Source: an uncultured Collinsella sp.
GTDB lineage: Bacteria > Actinomycetota > Coriobacteriia > Coriobacteriales > Coriobacteriaceae
DNA length: 24,789 nt
Assembly (NCBI GenBank): GCA_902496775.1
Contig: CABVCF010000025.1
Span: 1-24,789 of the forward strand
Direction of reading: 5' to 3'
Positions within the stretch are counted from its first letter, which is position 1. Each line of letters opens with the position of its first letter. The notes beneath the pieces are model-generated. The model did no database searches. It saw nothing but the letters and a program-made list of their open reading frames with translations, and was not told where the DNA came from. Shown piece after piece: positions 1 to 5,327 of the stretch. The position numbers and the translations under genes were made by a program.

Positions 1-54
1 CCTATGACGTTCTGATTCGTAGTCAGACCCTCTATCCAGCTGAGGTAACGCCGC
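1..54 (-). tRNA. tRNA-Arg(ACG), 3' end cut off by window edge
   Basis: On the minus strand this is the 5' part of a tRNA: acceptor GCGGCGT, D-arm, and an anticodon loop CTACGAA giving anticodon ACG, which reads CGU and related arginine codons after A34 editing. It is identical over all 54 bases to the complete copy at 219-295. The T-arm 3' half and acceptor 3' strand lie outside the window. Confidence 0.93.
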
Positions 55-132
55 AACGCACGGATTATTATGCACGTGACCCCTCGATGGGTCAAGCGAC
101 AATTTGGAAAAATTTTACGAAGTGATGATTAA

Positions 133-173
133 GACGCCCGCGCCTCGACCGAGGTTCGAATCCATGCGGCGTC
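133..173 (+). other. tRNA-like fragment (T-arm within an acceptor-like stem)
   Basis: On the plus strand, GACGCC at 133-138 can pair with GGCGTC at 168-173. Between them lies AGGTTCGAATCC (152-163), the same 12 bases as the T-arm of the neighbouring tRNA-Arg genes, but on the opposite strand. GCGGCGT (166-172) equals the 5' acceptor strand of tRNA-Arg, and ACGCC at 134-138 resembles its 3' acceptor strand, so the pieces appear in permuted order. There is no anticodon arm, so this is not a functional tRNA. It may be a remnant of recombination at the tRNA or a structured RNA. Confidence 0.4.
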
Positions 174-177
174 TGTC

Positions 178-208
178 TAAAAGAAAAGCCCCCGTTGCCG
201 GAGGCTTT
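178..208 (-). terminator. Rho-independent terminator after tRNA-Arg
   Basis: On the minus strand a 10-bp stem (185-194 with 199-208, one G-U pair) closes a GCAA tetraloop and is followed by TCTTTT. It starts 11 bases after the tRNA CCA end, so it separates the two tRNA-Arg genes into independent transcripts. Confidence 0.85.
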
Positions 209-218
209 CAATTTCAAT

Positions 219-295
219 TGGTGCGGCGTATAGGATTCGAACCTATGACGTTCTGATTCGTAGTCAGACCCTCTATCCAGCTGAGGTAACGCCGC
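219..295 (-). tRNA. tRNA-Arg(ACG), complete
   Basis: A complete cloverleaf can be read on the minus strand. The acceptor is GCGGCGT paired with ACGCCGC, followed by discriminator A and an encoded CCA (219-221). The anticodon loop is CTACGAA, with anticodon ACG at its centre, and the T-arm is AGGTTCGAATCCT. It has its own promoter (308-336) and terminator (178-208). A second copy follows downstream at 1-54. Confidence 0.97.
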
Positions 296-307
296 AGCGC
301 AAGACAT

Positions 308-336
308 ATAAAACCACTTTAGCTTATTGGAGTCAA
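308..336 (-). promoter_or_regulatory. Promoter of tRNA-Arg
   Basis: Minus strand: -35 TTGACT (331-336), 17-bp spacer, -10 TTTTAT (308-313; TTTATA one base on is an alternative). The -10 ends 12 bases before the tRNA 5' end, as expected for a tRNA promoter with a short leader. Confidence 0.75.
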
Positions 337-372
337 GCACAATCTCAAACTTTTTTGTGGAACGCGGTTTTG

Positions 373-750
373 TCATGCTGCCCCGCATATACTGCCGTTC
401 CCCGTACGATTGATTGGCTTTTCGATCACGTCAAACTTGGCATCAAGTTCCCTCAGGAGCGATCTCACCCGCTGGGCACAATCATAATCGGCAAACGAGA
501 TGCTCAGCATGCGCGCGACCTGGTTGGAAGTCCCAACTCCATAGAATTGCTCCAGCGCCACAAGCCCCTCGTGCGCCACAAACGTCTCGACCACATGCGG
601 CGACTCCTCAAAGCACCATTGTGTCAACGGACCCTCACTCGTCTGCCGAACCACCAGGCCGCCCATGCCAGACGGCTCACACGTTACAAGCAGGTACTCC
701 CCGCCCTCGTCGCTCTCAAACAAAACCACCCGATCATCAAACAGCTCCAT
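373..750 (-). CDS. Hypothetical protein, 125 aa
   Basis: I do not recognise this protein. It is acidic in the first 20 residues and predicted soluble, with no signal peptide or membrane segment. The middle alternates short hydrophobic stretches with charged ones (LLVTCEPSGMGGLVVRQ near residues 20-36), suggesting a small alpha/beta fold. Two cysteines lie in the first half (residues 24 and 46), and a third lies near residue 90. The ATG is preceded by AAAGGGG six bases away, which supports the start. It stands alone: tRNA-Arg lies downstream and serS, with its own terminator, upstream. A LexA-like palindrome sits about 60-75 bases upstream of the start, so DNA-damage control is possible. That is inference; the function is unknown. 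Confidence 0.75.
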   Translation of the reverse strand: MELFDDRVVLFESDEGGEYLLVTCEPSGMGGLVVRQTSEGPLTQWCFEESPHVVETFVAHEGLVALEQFYGVGTSNQVARMLSISFADYDCAQRVRSLLRELDAKFDVIEKPINRTGNGSICGAA

Positions 751-783
751 CGCGTCCCCTTTCTCTCGCTCTTATTTAGCAAA

Positions 784-789
784 AGCATA
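784..789 (-). promoter_or_regulatory. Possible extended -10 for the 125-aa gene
   Basis: On the minus strand TGCTATGCT (784-792) has the extended -10 form TGnTATnnT, about 33 bases before the start codon. No good -35 is seen 17 bases further upstream. The palindromes at 802-823 would cover the -35 position, so the promoter may be weak and controlled. Confidence 0.4.
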
Positions 790-801
790 GCAGGTAGATG
801 A

Positions 802-823
802 CTGTATACAGAACAGTTGTTCG
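802..823. promoter_or_regulatory. LexA-like box and adjoining palindrome
   Basis: Read on the minus strand, CGAACAACTGTTCT (810-823) contains the perfect inverted repeat GAACA-AC-TGTTC. It closely resembles the Gram-positive and actinobacterial SOS box form CGAAC-N4-GTTCG. It abuts a perfect 10-bp palindrome CTGTATACAG (802-811). Both lie just upstream of the likely -10 of the 125-aa gene. LexA binding is inferred from the match only. Confidence 0.5.
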
Positions 824-870
824 TGTGTTTTCTATTGAGCTGTCCGCACGGCATGGTATGGACCTGCGCA

Positions 871-900
871 CGAAATAGGGCGCCCCCAAAGGAGCGCCCT
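871..900 (-). terminator. Terminator after serS
   Basis: On the minus strand a 10-bp stem (877-886 with 891-900 around a short TTT-type loop) rich in G and C is followed by a weak ATTT run. It starts 24 bases after the serS stop codon. Confidence 0.75.
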
Positions 901-923
901 TGCATATCCCCTATGCAGCCAAG

Positions 924-2207
924 TTACGCGACCGGCTCGATCTTCTCGAGGCCGCCCATGTAAGGACGCAGGACCTCGGGGATCGTGATGGTGCCGTCGG
1001 CGTTCTGGTAGTTCTCCAGAATGGCGGCCATGGTGCGGCCGGCCGGCAGGCCGGAACCGTTAAGAGTGTGCAGGTAGCGCGAACCCTTGAAGTTCTCGGG
1101 GTCGCGATACTTGATGTTGGCGCGGCGAGCCTGGAAGTCACCGCAGTTGGAGCAGGAGCTGATCTCCTTGTAGGCGTTGTAACTCGGCAGCCAGACCTCG
1201 ACGTCGTAGGTCTGACGGGCAGAGAAGCCCAAGTCGCCGGTGCACAGGCTAATCACGCGATACGGAAGGCCCAGCTGCTGCAGCAGGTACTCGGCCTCGG
1301 CGGTCATGCTCTCGAGCTCATCGTCGGACTCCTCCGGCTTAGCGAACTTGACCATCTCGACCTTGTCGAACTCGTGCTGACGGATGATGCCGCGGGTGTC
1401 GCGACCGGCGGAACCGGCCTCCTCACGGAAGCAGGGGGTGAAGGCGGTGTAGCGGCGCGGCAGGGTGTCGGCATCGAGGACCTCGCCGGCGTGCAGGTTG
1501 GTGAGCACGACCTCGGCGGTGGGGATCAGGAAGTTGTCACCCGAGACGTGATAGGCGTCGTCCTCGAACTTGGGCAGCTGACCCGTGCCAAACATGGTCT
1601 GACGCTTGACGACGATGGGCGGCCACCACTCCTTAAAGCCACGGCTGGTGTGCGTATCGAGGAAGAAGTTGATGAGGGCGCGCTCCAGACGGGCGCCGGC
1701 GCCACCGAGAACGGTGAAGCGGCTGCCGGAGAGCTTGTTGCCGCGCTCGAAGTCGAGGATGTCCAGATCGGTGCCCAGATCCCAGTGCGGCTTAAAGTCG
1801 AAGTCGAACTCGCGCGGGGTGCCCCAGCGGCGACGCTCGATGTTCTCGTCCTCGTCCTTACCGTACGGGGTGGCCTCGCACGGAATGTTGGGCAGGTGAG
1901 CCATGAAGTCGTACTGCTCCTGCTCGAGAGCGGTGCGGCGCTCGGCCAGACCGTCAATCTTCTCGTTGACGGCGCGCACGGCCTCCTTGGCGGCCTCGGC
2001 CTCCTCCTTCTTGCCCTCCTTCATCAGGGCGCCGATCTTCTTGGACTCGGCATTGCGCGTAGCCTGGAGCTCCTCGACCTCGGTGATGACGGCACGGCGC
2101 TCGTCGTCGAGCTCAAAGAACTTCTCGCGATCCCAAGACGTCTGGCGGTTAGCCATGGCGACATCGATGGCATCGGGGTTCTCGCGAACAAACTTGATAT
2201 CAAGCAT
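924..2207 (-). CDS. serS: Serine--tRNA ligase
   Basis: Class II aminoacyl-tRNA synthetase that charges tRNA-Ser, and also tRNA-Sec where present, with serine in the cytosol. The 427-aa length is normal for the family. Residues 1-100 form the charged antiparallel coiled-coil arm that contacts the tRNA long variable arm. The catalytic core shows motif 2 (FREEAGSAGRDTRG, then RQHEFDKVE) and motif 3 near the C-terminus (NGSGLPAGRTMAAILENYQ). I place the start at ATG 2207 (MLDIKFVREN), the usual SerRS N-terminus. It has GGAGG six bases upstream; an in-frame start nine codons earlier lacks this. It is transcribed alone, divergent from the 57-aa gene, and closed by the terminator at 871-900. The leader is too short for a T-box. 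Confidence 0.97.
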   Translation of the reverse strand: MLDIKFVRENPDAIDVAMANRQTSWDREKFFELDDERRAVITEVEELQATRNAESKKIGALMKEGKKEEAEAAKEAVRAVNEKIDGLAERRTALEQEQYDFMAHLPNIPCEATPYGKDEDENIERRRWGTPREFDFDFKPHWDLGTDLDILDFERGNKLSGSRFTVLGGAGARLERALINFFLDTHTSRGFKEWWPPIVVKRQTMFGTGQLPKFEDDAYHVSGDNFLIPTAEVVLTNLHAGEVLDADTLPRRYTAFTPCFREEAGSAGRDTRGIIRQHEFDKVEMVKFAKPEESDDELESMTAEAEYLLQQLGLPYRVISLCTGDLGFSARQTYDVEVWLPSYNAYKEISSCSNCGDFQARRANIKYRDPENFKGSRYLHTLNGSGLPAGRTMAAILENYQNADGTITIPEVLRPYMGGLEKIEPVA

Positions 2208-2237
2208 TAGATCCTCCGGCGATATACATTCCATTTA

Positions 2238-2275
2238 GGTTGCAACCTTGTACATGTATGGGCAAGTATATACTT
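2238..2275. promoter_or_regulatory. Cluster of three palindromes in divergent promoter region
   Basis: Three perfect palindromes stand in a row: GGTTGCAACC (2238-2247), TACATGTA (2251-2258) and AAGTATATACTT (2264-2275). The last contains the proposed -10 of serS. They lie between serS and the divergent 57-aa gene and could be operator sites, though AT-rich palindromes of 8-12 bp also arise by chance. Confidence 0.4.
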
Positions 2276-2294
2276 ATGAGCGTTTACGACCCAA
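2267..2294 (-). promoter_or_regulatory. Probable serS promoter
   Basis: Minus strand: -35 TTGGGT (2289-2294), 16-bp spacer, -10 TATATA (2267-2272), about 60 bases upstream of the serS ATG. The -10 lies inside a 12-bp palindrome. Confidence 0.5.
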
Positions 2295-2318
2295 CTCAAC
2301 TACGCAAGAAGGCACCCA

Positions 2319-2492
2319 ATGGACGCAGTTTTTTCCTTTTTGTTTGGCACCCGCACCGGTTTTGCCATCCTTTTCGCCGGCGGCATCCTGTTATTTGCGA
2401 TTCTTGCCTTTGTAATGGAGAAGCGCACCCATAAGATGTACGTCGACCGCGGGCCCAAGTCCGAGGATGAGGAAGACAGCTTCTGGGACTAA
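2319..2492 (+). CDS. Small single-pass membrane protein, 57 aa
   Basis: Complete short ORF beginning MDAVFSFLFGTRTG and ending DSFWD. Residues 14-33 form one clear transmembrane helix (FAILFAGGILLFAILAFV region). It is followed by a basic stretch (MEKRTHK) and a very acidic tail (KSEDEEDSFWD). By the positive-inside rule the C-terminal tail should face the cytoplasm. AGAAGG lies seven bases before the ATG. It is the only plus-strand protein gene in the window, divergent from serS, and ends directly at a repeat followed by a strong plus-strand terminator (2544-2588). No function can be assigned. The codon use and clean boundaries argue that it is real. A competing 64-aa frame over the same bases has no ribosome site and no credible protein character. 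Confidence 0.75.
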   Translation: MDAVFSFLFGTRTGFAILFAGGILLFAILAFVMEKRTHKMYVDRGPKSEDEEDSFWD

Positions 2493-2531
2493 CCTGCCAA
2501 AAAGGGACAGGTTTATTTTGGTCGGTTTTAT
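2491..2531. repeat. Palindromic intergenic repeat, left copy
   Basis: The flanks AACCTGCCAAAA and TTTTGGTCGGTTTTAT are shared in the same orientation with the right copy at 2613-2652. The central core (AGGGACAGGTTTA) is inverted relative to that copy. The unit is itself an imperfect palindrome (CCAAAA...TTTTGG). It starts within the stop codon of the 57-aa gene. Confidence 0.8.
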
Positions 2532-2543
2532 CTGGGCAAATGC

Positions 2544-2588
2544 AAGCGCCCCGCAACTGGAATTGAGCCAGTTGCGGGGCGCTTTTCG
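2544..2588 (+). terminator. Strong terminator in convergent interval
   Basis: A perfect 17-bp GC-rich stem (2544-2560 with 2568-2584) with a 7-base loop is followed by TTTT on the plus strand. It ends the 57-aa gene transcript. The same hairpin forms on the minus strand, with a weaker T-run, and could also stop proC readthrough. Confidence 0.88.
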
Positions 2589-2612
2589 TACATGCGATAA
2601 AACCGCAGGAAA

Positions 2613-2652
2613 AACCTGCCAAAATAAACCTGTCTTTTTTGGTCGGTTTTAT
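2613..2652. repeat. Palindromic intergenic repeat, right copy
   Basis: Same 12- and 16-base flanks and same orientation as 2491-2531, but the core reads TAAACCTGTCTT, the reverse complement of the left core with small changes. It covers the proC stop codon at 2649-2651. Confidence 0.8.
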
Positions 2653-3419
2653 TGGAGAGTTGCGTCAATTGCCTTGACCAGGGCGCTGCGCATGCCGGCA
2701 TCCTCGAGCGCGACGACGCCCTTGATGGTAGCACCGCCGGGCGAGCACACGGCATCCTTCATCGCTGCGGGATGCTGACCGGTTGCAAGCTGCAACTTTG
2801 CCGTGCCCAGCACCATCTGGCTCACAATGCGATAGGCATCGGCACGCGGAATACCGTGCTTGACCGCCGCATCGCCCAGGGCCTCGATTGCCATGGCGAC
2901 AAATGCCGGAGCGCAACCACCCACCGTGCCGCCCACAAACAGCAGGCTCGTATCGAGCTCGACCACCGCACCGAGCTTGCCAAGCAGATCAAGCACCACT
3001 GCGCTCTGCTCATCACTAAGCGTGGAAGCCTTCTCGCAAGCGATGACGCCCTCGCCCACCGAAACCGGTGTGTTGGGCACCGTCGAGATATGCGCGACGC
3101 CCGGCAGGACCTGCTCCCATTTAGCACTATCCCAAGTCCAGGCAACCGACAGAACGACCTTTTTGGCAAGAGCATCCTTGAGCGGGGCGAATACCTTCTC
3201 GATCATGTACGGTTTGACCGCAGCGACCACGATATCGGATGCGGCGACAACCTCGGCGGCATCGTGGCAGGCGACCATGCCGCGCGCCTCGCAGCGCTCA
3301 ACCAGTGCGTCGTAGCGACCCGCGCAGGCGCACATGTCGCTCGCAGCTACACCGGCAGCGATCCAGCCATCGGCCATAGCGCTCGCCATATTGCCAAAAC
3401 CGACAAATCCAATCTTCAT
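2649..3419 (-). CDS. proC: Pyrroline-5-carboxylate reductase
   Basis: Reduces pyrroline-5-carboxylate to proline with NAD(P)H, the last step of proline synthesis, in the cytosol. The 256 aa are close to the usual length of about 270. The N-terminal Rossmann motif is GFGNMASAM (residues 6-14), and AAVKPYMIEKV (residues 65-75) follows as in the family. The substrate-binding and dimerisation half carries VPNTPVSVGEGV, GGCAPAFVAMAIEALGDAA and the C-terminal signature SPGGATIKGVVALE. AGAGGA precedes the ATG. The gap to rlmH upstream is 73 bases with no clear promoter, so it may be the last gene of the SPFH-rlmH-proC unit. The stop codon lies inside an intergenic repeat. Confidence 0.95.
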   Translation of the reverse strand: MKIGFVGFGNMASAMADGWIAAGVAASDMCACAGRYDALVERCEARGMVACHDAAEVVAASDIVVAAVKPYMIEKVFAPLKDALAKKVVLSVAWTWDSAKWEQVLPGVAHISTVPNTPVSVGEGVIACEKASTLSDEQSAVVLDLLGKLGAVVELDTSLLFVGGTVGGCAPAFVAMAIEALGDAAVKHGIPRADAYRIVSQMVLGTAKLQLATGQHPAAMKDAVCSPGGATIKGVVALEDAGMRSALVKAIDATLQ

Positions 3420-3492
3420 ATCTCATCGTCCTCTCAGACACGCTCTTCAAAACGAAGGCTATTGTCCCACGCCATTGTTTCGTATTGCCGAC

Positions 3493-3963
3493 CTATTTGT
3501 GATACGGCTCGCCACGGCTGATCTTGCAGGCACGGTAGATTTGCTCCAGCAGCACCACACGCGCCAGGTTATGCGGCAAGGTAATGCGTCCAAAGCTGAG
3601 CATCTCGTCGGCGCGGGCGCGCACCTCATCACTCACGCCGTCCGAACCGCCGATTACAAAGGCAATGTCGCTGCTGCCTCGCAGCATAAGATCGTCGAGC
3701 CGCGCCGAGAGCTCCTCACTCGAACGCTCCTTGCCCTCGATAGCCAGCAGGATCACATGCGCTCGAGACGGCAATGCAGCAAGAATTGCCGCCCCCTCCT
3801 TGTCGCGCGCGGCATCCACGCCGCCCGCCTTAGCCGGGTCGATATCGGCCACCTCGCGGATATCAACCTTGGCATAGGCACCTAGGCGCTTGGTGTACTC
3901 AGCGCACGCGTCCTTCCAAAAGCGCTCCTTGAGCTTACCGACGCAAACGACGGTGTATTTCAC
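3493..3963 (-). CDS. rlmH: 23S rRNA (pseudouridine-1915 N3) methyltransferase RlmH
   Basis: SPOUT-class methyltransferase that methylates pseudouridine 1915 in helix 69 of 23S rRNA on assembled ribosomes, using SAM. Its 156 aa are the standard length. The SAM-binding knot is visible as VIGGSDGVSDEV (residues 102-113). The C-terminal family signature LPHNLARVVLLEQIYRA is followed by GEPYHK at the very end, as in known RlmH. It starts at GTG 3963 with AAGGAG nine bases upstream. That ribosome site lies in the last codons of the SPFH gene, whose stop is only six bases away, so the two are co-transcribed and probably translationally coupled. Confidence 0.96.
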   Translation of the reverse strand: MKYTVVCVGKLKERFWKDACAEYTKRLGAYAKVDIREVADIDPAKAGGVDAARDKEGAAILAALPSRAHVILLAIEGKERSSEELSARLDDLMLRGSSDIAFVIGGSDGVSDEVRARADEMLSFGRITLPHNLARVVLLEQIYRACKISRGEPYHK

Positions 3964-3969
3964 GCGCGT

Positions 3970-4908
3970 CTACTCCTTCGAATCGTTTTGAACTTTGCTG
4001 GCGGTCAGCATCTGCTCGAACATCGAGGCCGACTGCGAAAAGTCGCTCGGCAGCACGACCGTCGAGGTTTTACCCGTGCGAGCGAACTCCGTCATCATCT
4101 CGGACCACTGCGTAAACATGAACAGTTGGTTGGCCTCGTCATTGCCGACACCCGTCTCTTGGATGATCTCGAGCGAATCTTTGATACCCAGCGCGATGGC
4201 CTTGCGCTGGTTGGCGATGCCCTCGCCCGCCTTTTCCATTGCCTCGGCCTCGGCGGTCGCCTCGGTGACGCGCTTGATACGGTCGGCCTCAGCGAGCTCC
4301 TGTGCCGCATCGCGCTTGCGCTGGGCAGCGTTGATGTCGTTCATGGAGTTCTCAACCTCGGTCGGCAGTGCGATTTTGGTGATGAGCGTCGACACGAGGG
4401 TGAAGCCGTAGGCGGCCATCTGCTCGGAAACGGTAGCGTTGACATCCTTGGCGATGTCATCCTTCTTGGCAAAGACCTCATCGAGTGTGTAAACGGGGAT
4501 CGAAGAGCGCAGGGCGTCGGTGATGAAGTCACGCATCTGGTCGACGGGCTCCTGCAGCATGTAGTAGCTCTTGTAGATACCCGAATCTGCCGGGCCGGCG
4601 CCCATGTCATAGCTCACGTGGTACTGAGCAGAGACCTCAAGGCCGATGGTCACGTTGTCCTGGGTCTTAACGTCGATGCCAAAACCGTTTTTCATGGTGC
4701 GCAGACTCACCGTGGCAACCTTGCGGTCGATCACGGGCACCTTCATGTGGAAGCCCGCGTTGACGATGCGGTTAAACTTGCCCAGACGCTCGATGATCAC
4801 GGCATGCTGTTGTTCAACAACATAGCAGGCGTTGGGAAGCAGCAGCAACAAAATGATGATGGGAATCAAAAGGCTCGTAAGGGCGGCAATGATACCGGAC
4901 AACAGCAT
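3970..4908 (-). CDS. SPFH/band 7 (stomatin-like) membrane protein
   Basis: Stomatin/QmcA-type scaffold protein of 312 aa. It has an N-terminal membrane anchor (residues 1-26 of the chosen start), then the SPFH/band 7 domain beginning VVEQQHAVIIERLGKFNRI. After it comes an alanine- and glutamate-rich helical region (AAQRKRDAAQELAEADRIK onward, residues 200-245) typical of the oligomerising coiled coil. Such proteins form large membrane-attached ring assemblies and are linked to membrane microdomains and protease control; the precise role here is unknown. I chose ATG 4908 because GGAG lies five bases before it; an in-frame GTG seven codons earlier lacks a site. It leads an operon with rlmH. Confidence 0.9.
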   Translation of the reverse strand: MLLSGIIAALTSLLIPIIILLLLLPNACYVVEQQHAVIIERLGKFNRIVNAGFHMKVPVIDRKVATVSLRTMKNGFGIDVKTQDNVTIGLEVSAQYHVSYDMGAGPADSGIYKSYYMLQEPVDQMRDFITDALRSSIPVYTLDEVFAKKDDIAKDVNATVSEQMAAYGFTLVSTLITKIALPTEVENSMNDINAAQRKRDAAQELAEADRIKRVTEATAEAEAMEKAGEGIANQRKAIALGIKDSLEIIQETGVGNDEANQLFMFTQWSEMMTEFARTGKTSTVVLPSDFSQSASMFEQMLTASKVQNDSKE

Positions 4909-4965
4909 GGTCTCTCCTCTGATAGGCACACGTTGGCACTAGGATACCCGTCCAAGGAGATCGTG

Positions 4966-5026
4966 CATAACAAAAAAAGCCCCCATTGCTGGGAGCTCTT
5001 TCATTTAATGGTGCGGGCGAAAGGAC
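4966..5026 (-). repeat. Duplicate of tRNA-Leu 3' end plus terminator
   Basis: This 61-base stretch repeats 5156-5215. On the minus strand it reads GTCCTTTCGCCCGCACCA, the last bases of tRNA-Leu(CAG) with CCA, then ATTAAATGAAAG and a copy of the tRNA terminator (stem 4978-4997, GCAA loop, seven T). The rest of the tRNA is missing; the sequence departs right after GGAC in the T-stem. The T-run also makes it a working terminator ahead of the SPFH gene. Confidence 0.88.
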
Positions 5027-5155
5027 GTCCGCGTATCCGCTTCGCGGATCCGCACCGGCTTCGCCCGCCTGCCGGCGTCCTCGCCAGCTCGCTAAAAACG
5101 CTCCGCGTTTTCTTTACGCTCGCTCCATCACAGGTTCAAGTCCCTGTGATGGGCC
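5027..5155. other. 129-bp GC-rich island between tRNA-Leu tail copies
   Basis: The segment holds no gene. It has several short hairpins, including ATCCGC-TTC-GCGGAT and AAAACGC-TCC-GCGTTTT. At 5125-5152 a 10-bp perfect stem has loop TTCAAGTC. That hairpin carries AGGTTCAAGTCC on the plus strand, the same 12 bases as the T-arm of tRNA-Leu, which is encoded on the minus strand. ATGGGCCCAT (5149-5158) is a perfect palindrome at the boundary. Confidence 0.6.
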
Positions 5156-5160
5156 CATAA

Positions 5161-5186
5161 CAAAAAAGCTCCCATTTCTGGGAGCT
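5161..5186 (-). terminator. Terminator of tRNA-Leu
   Basis: Minus strand stem AGCTCCCA/TGGGAGCT (5167-5186) with a GAAA tetraloop and a TTTTTTG tail, 11 bases after the tRNA CCA. It is part of the duplicated 5156-5215 segment. Confidence 0.9.
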
Positions 5187-5197
5187 CTTTCATTTAA

Positions 5198-5284
5198 TGG
5201 TGCGGGCGAAAGGACTTGAACCTTCATGGGGTTGCCCCCATACGGACCTGAACCGTACGCGTCTGCCAATTCCGCCACGCCCGC
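5198..5284 (-). tRNA. tRNA-Leu(CAG)
   Basis: Minus strand, 87 bases with encoded CCA. The acceptor is GCGGGCG/CGCCCGC, the anticodon stem TACGG/CCGTA encloses TTCAGGT (anticodon CAG), and a long variable arm (ATGGGGGCAACCCCAT region) is as expected for a class II tRNA. The T-arm is AGGTTCAAGTCCTT. It reads CUG codons. Its last 20 or so bases and terminator are duplicated at 4966-5026. Confidence 0.97.
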
Positions 5285-5295
5285 GTGCAGGAATT

Positions 5296-5324
5296 AGAAT
5301 AACGGAGCGCCACCACGAACGCAA
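5296..5324 (-). promoter_or_regulatory. Promoter of tRNA-Leu
   Basis: Minus strand: -35 TTGCGT (5319-5324), 17-bp spacer, -10 TATTCT (5296-5301), 11 bases before the tRNA 5' end. It lies immediately after the tatD stop codon. Confidence 0.75.
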
Positions 5325-5327
5325 GAA

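Noticed and set aside
133..173. A complete plus-strand tRNA
   Set aside because: There is no anticodon arm or D-arm and the T-stem is poorly paired; only acceptor-like and T-loop pieces are present.
900..2210. A 436-codon open frame on the plus strand opposite serS
   Set aside because: Same cause: a shadow of GC-rich codons with repetitive Val/Leu/Gly/Ala content and no recognisable domain.
2208..2320. T-box riboswitch ahead of serS
   Set aside because: The leader from the probable promoter is about 60 bases, too short for specifier and antiterminator, and no T-box consensus is seen.
2240..2434. 64-codon plus-strand frame overlapping the 57-aa gene
   Set aside because: Cys/His/Arg-rich translation with no ribosome site; the +1 frame gives a coherent membrane protein with a proper start and stop.
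4966..5284. Integrated mobile element at tRNA-Leu
   Set aside because: Although tRNA-tail direct repeats look like att sites, only 129 bp lie between them and no integrase or cargo exists; kept as a duplication or scar, not called as an element.
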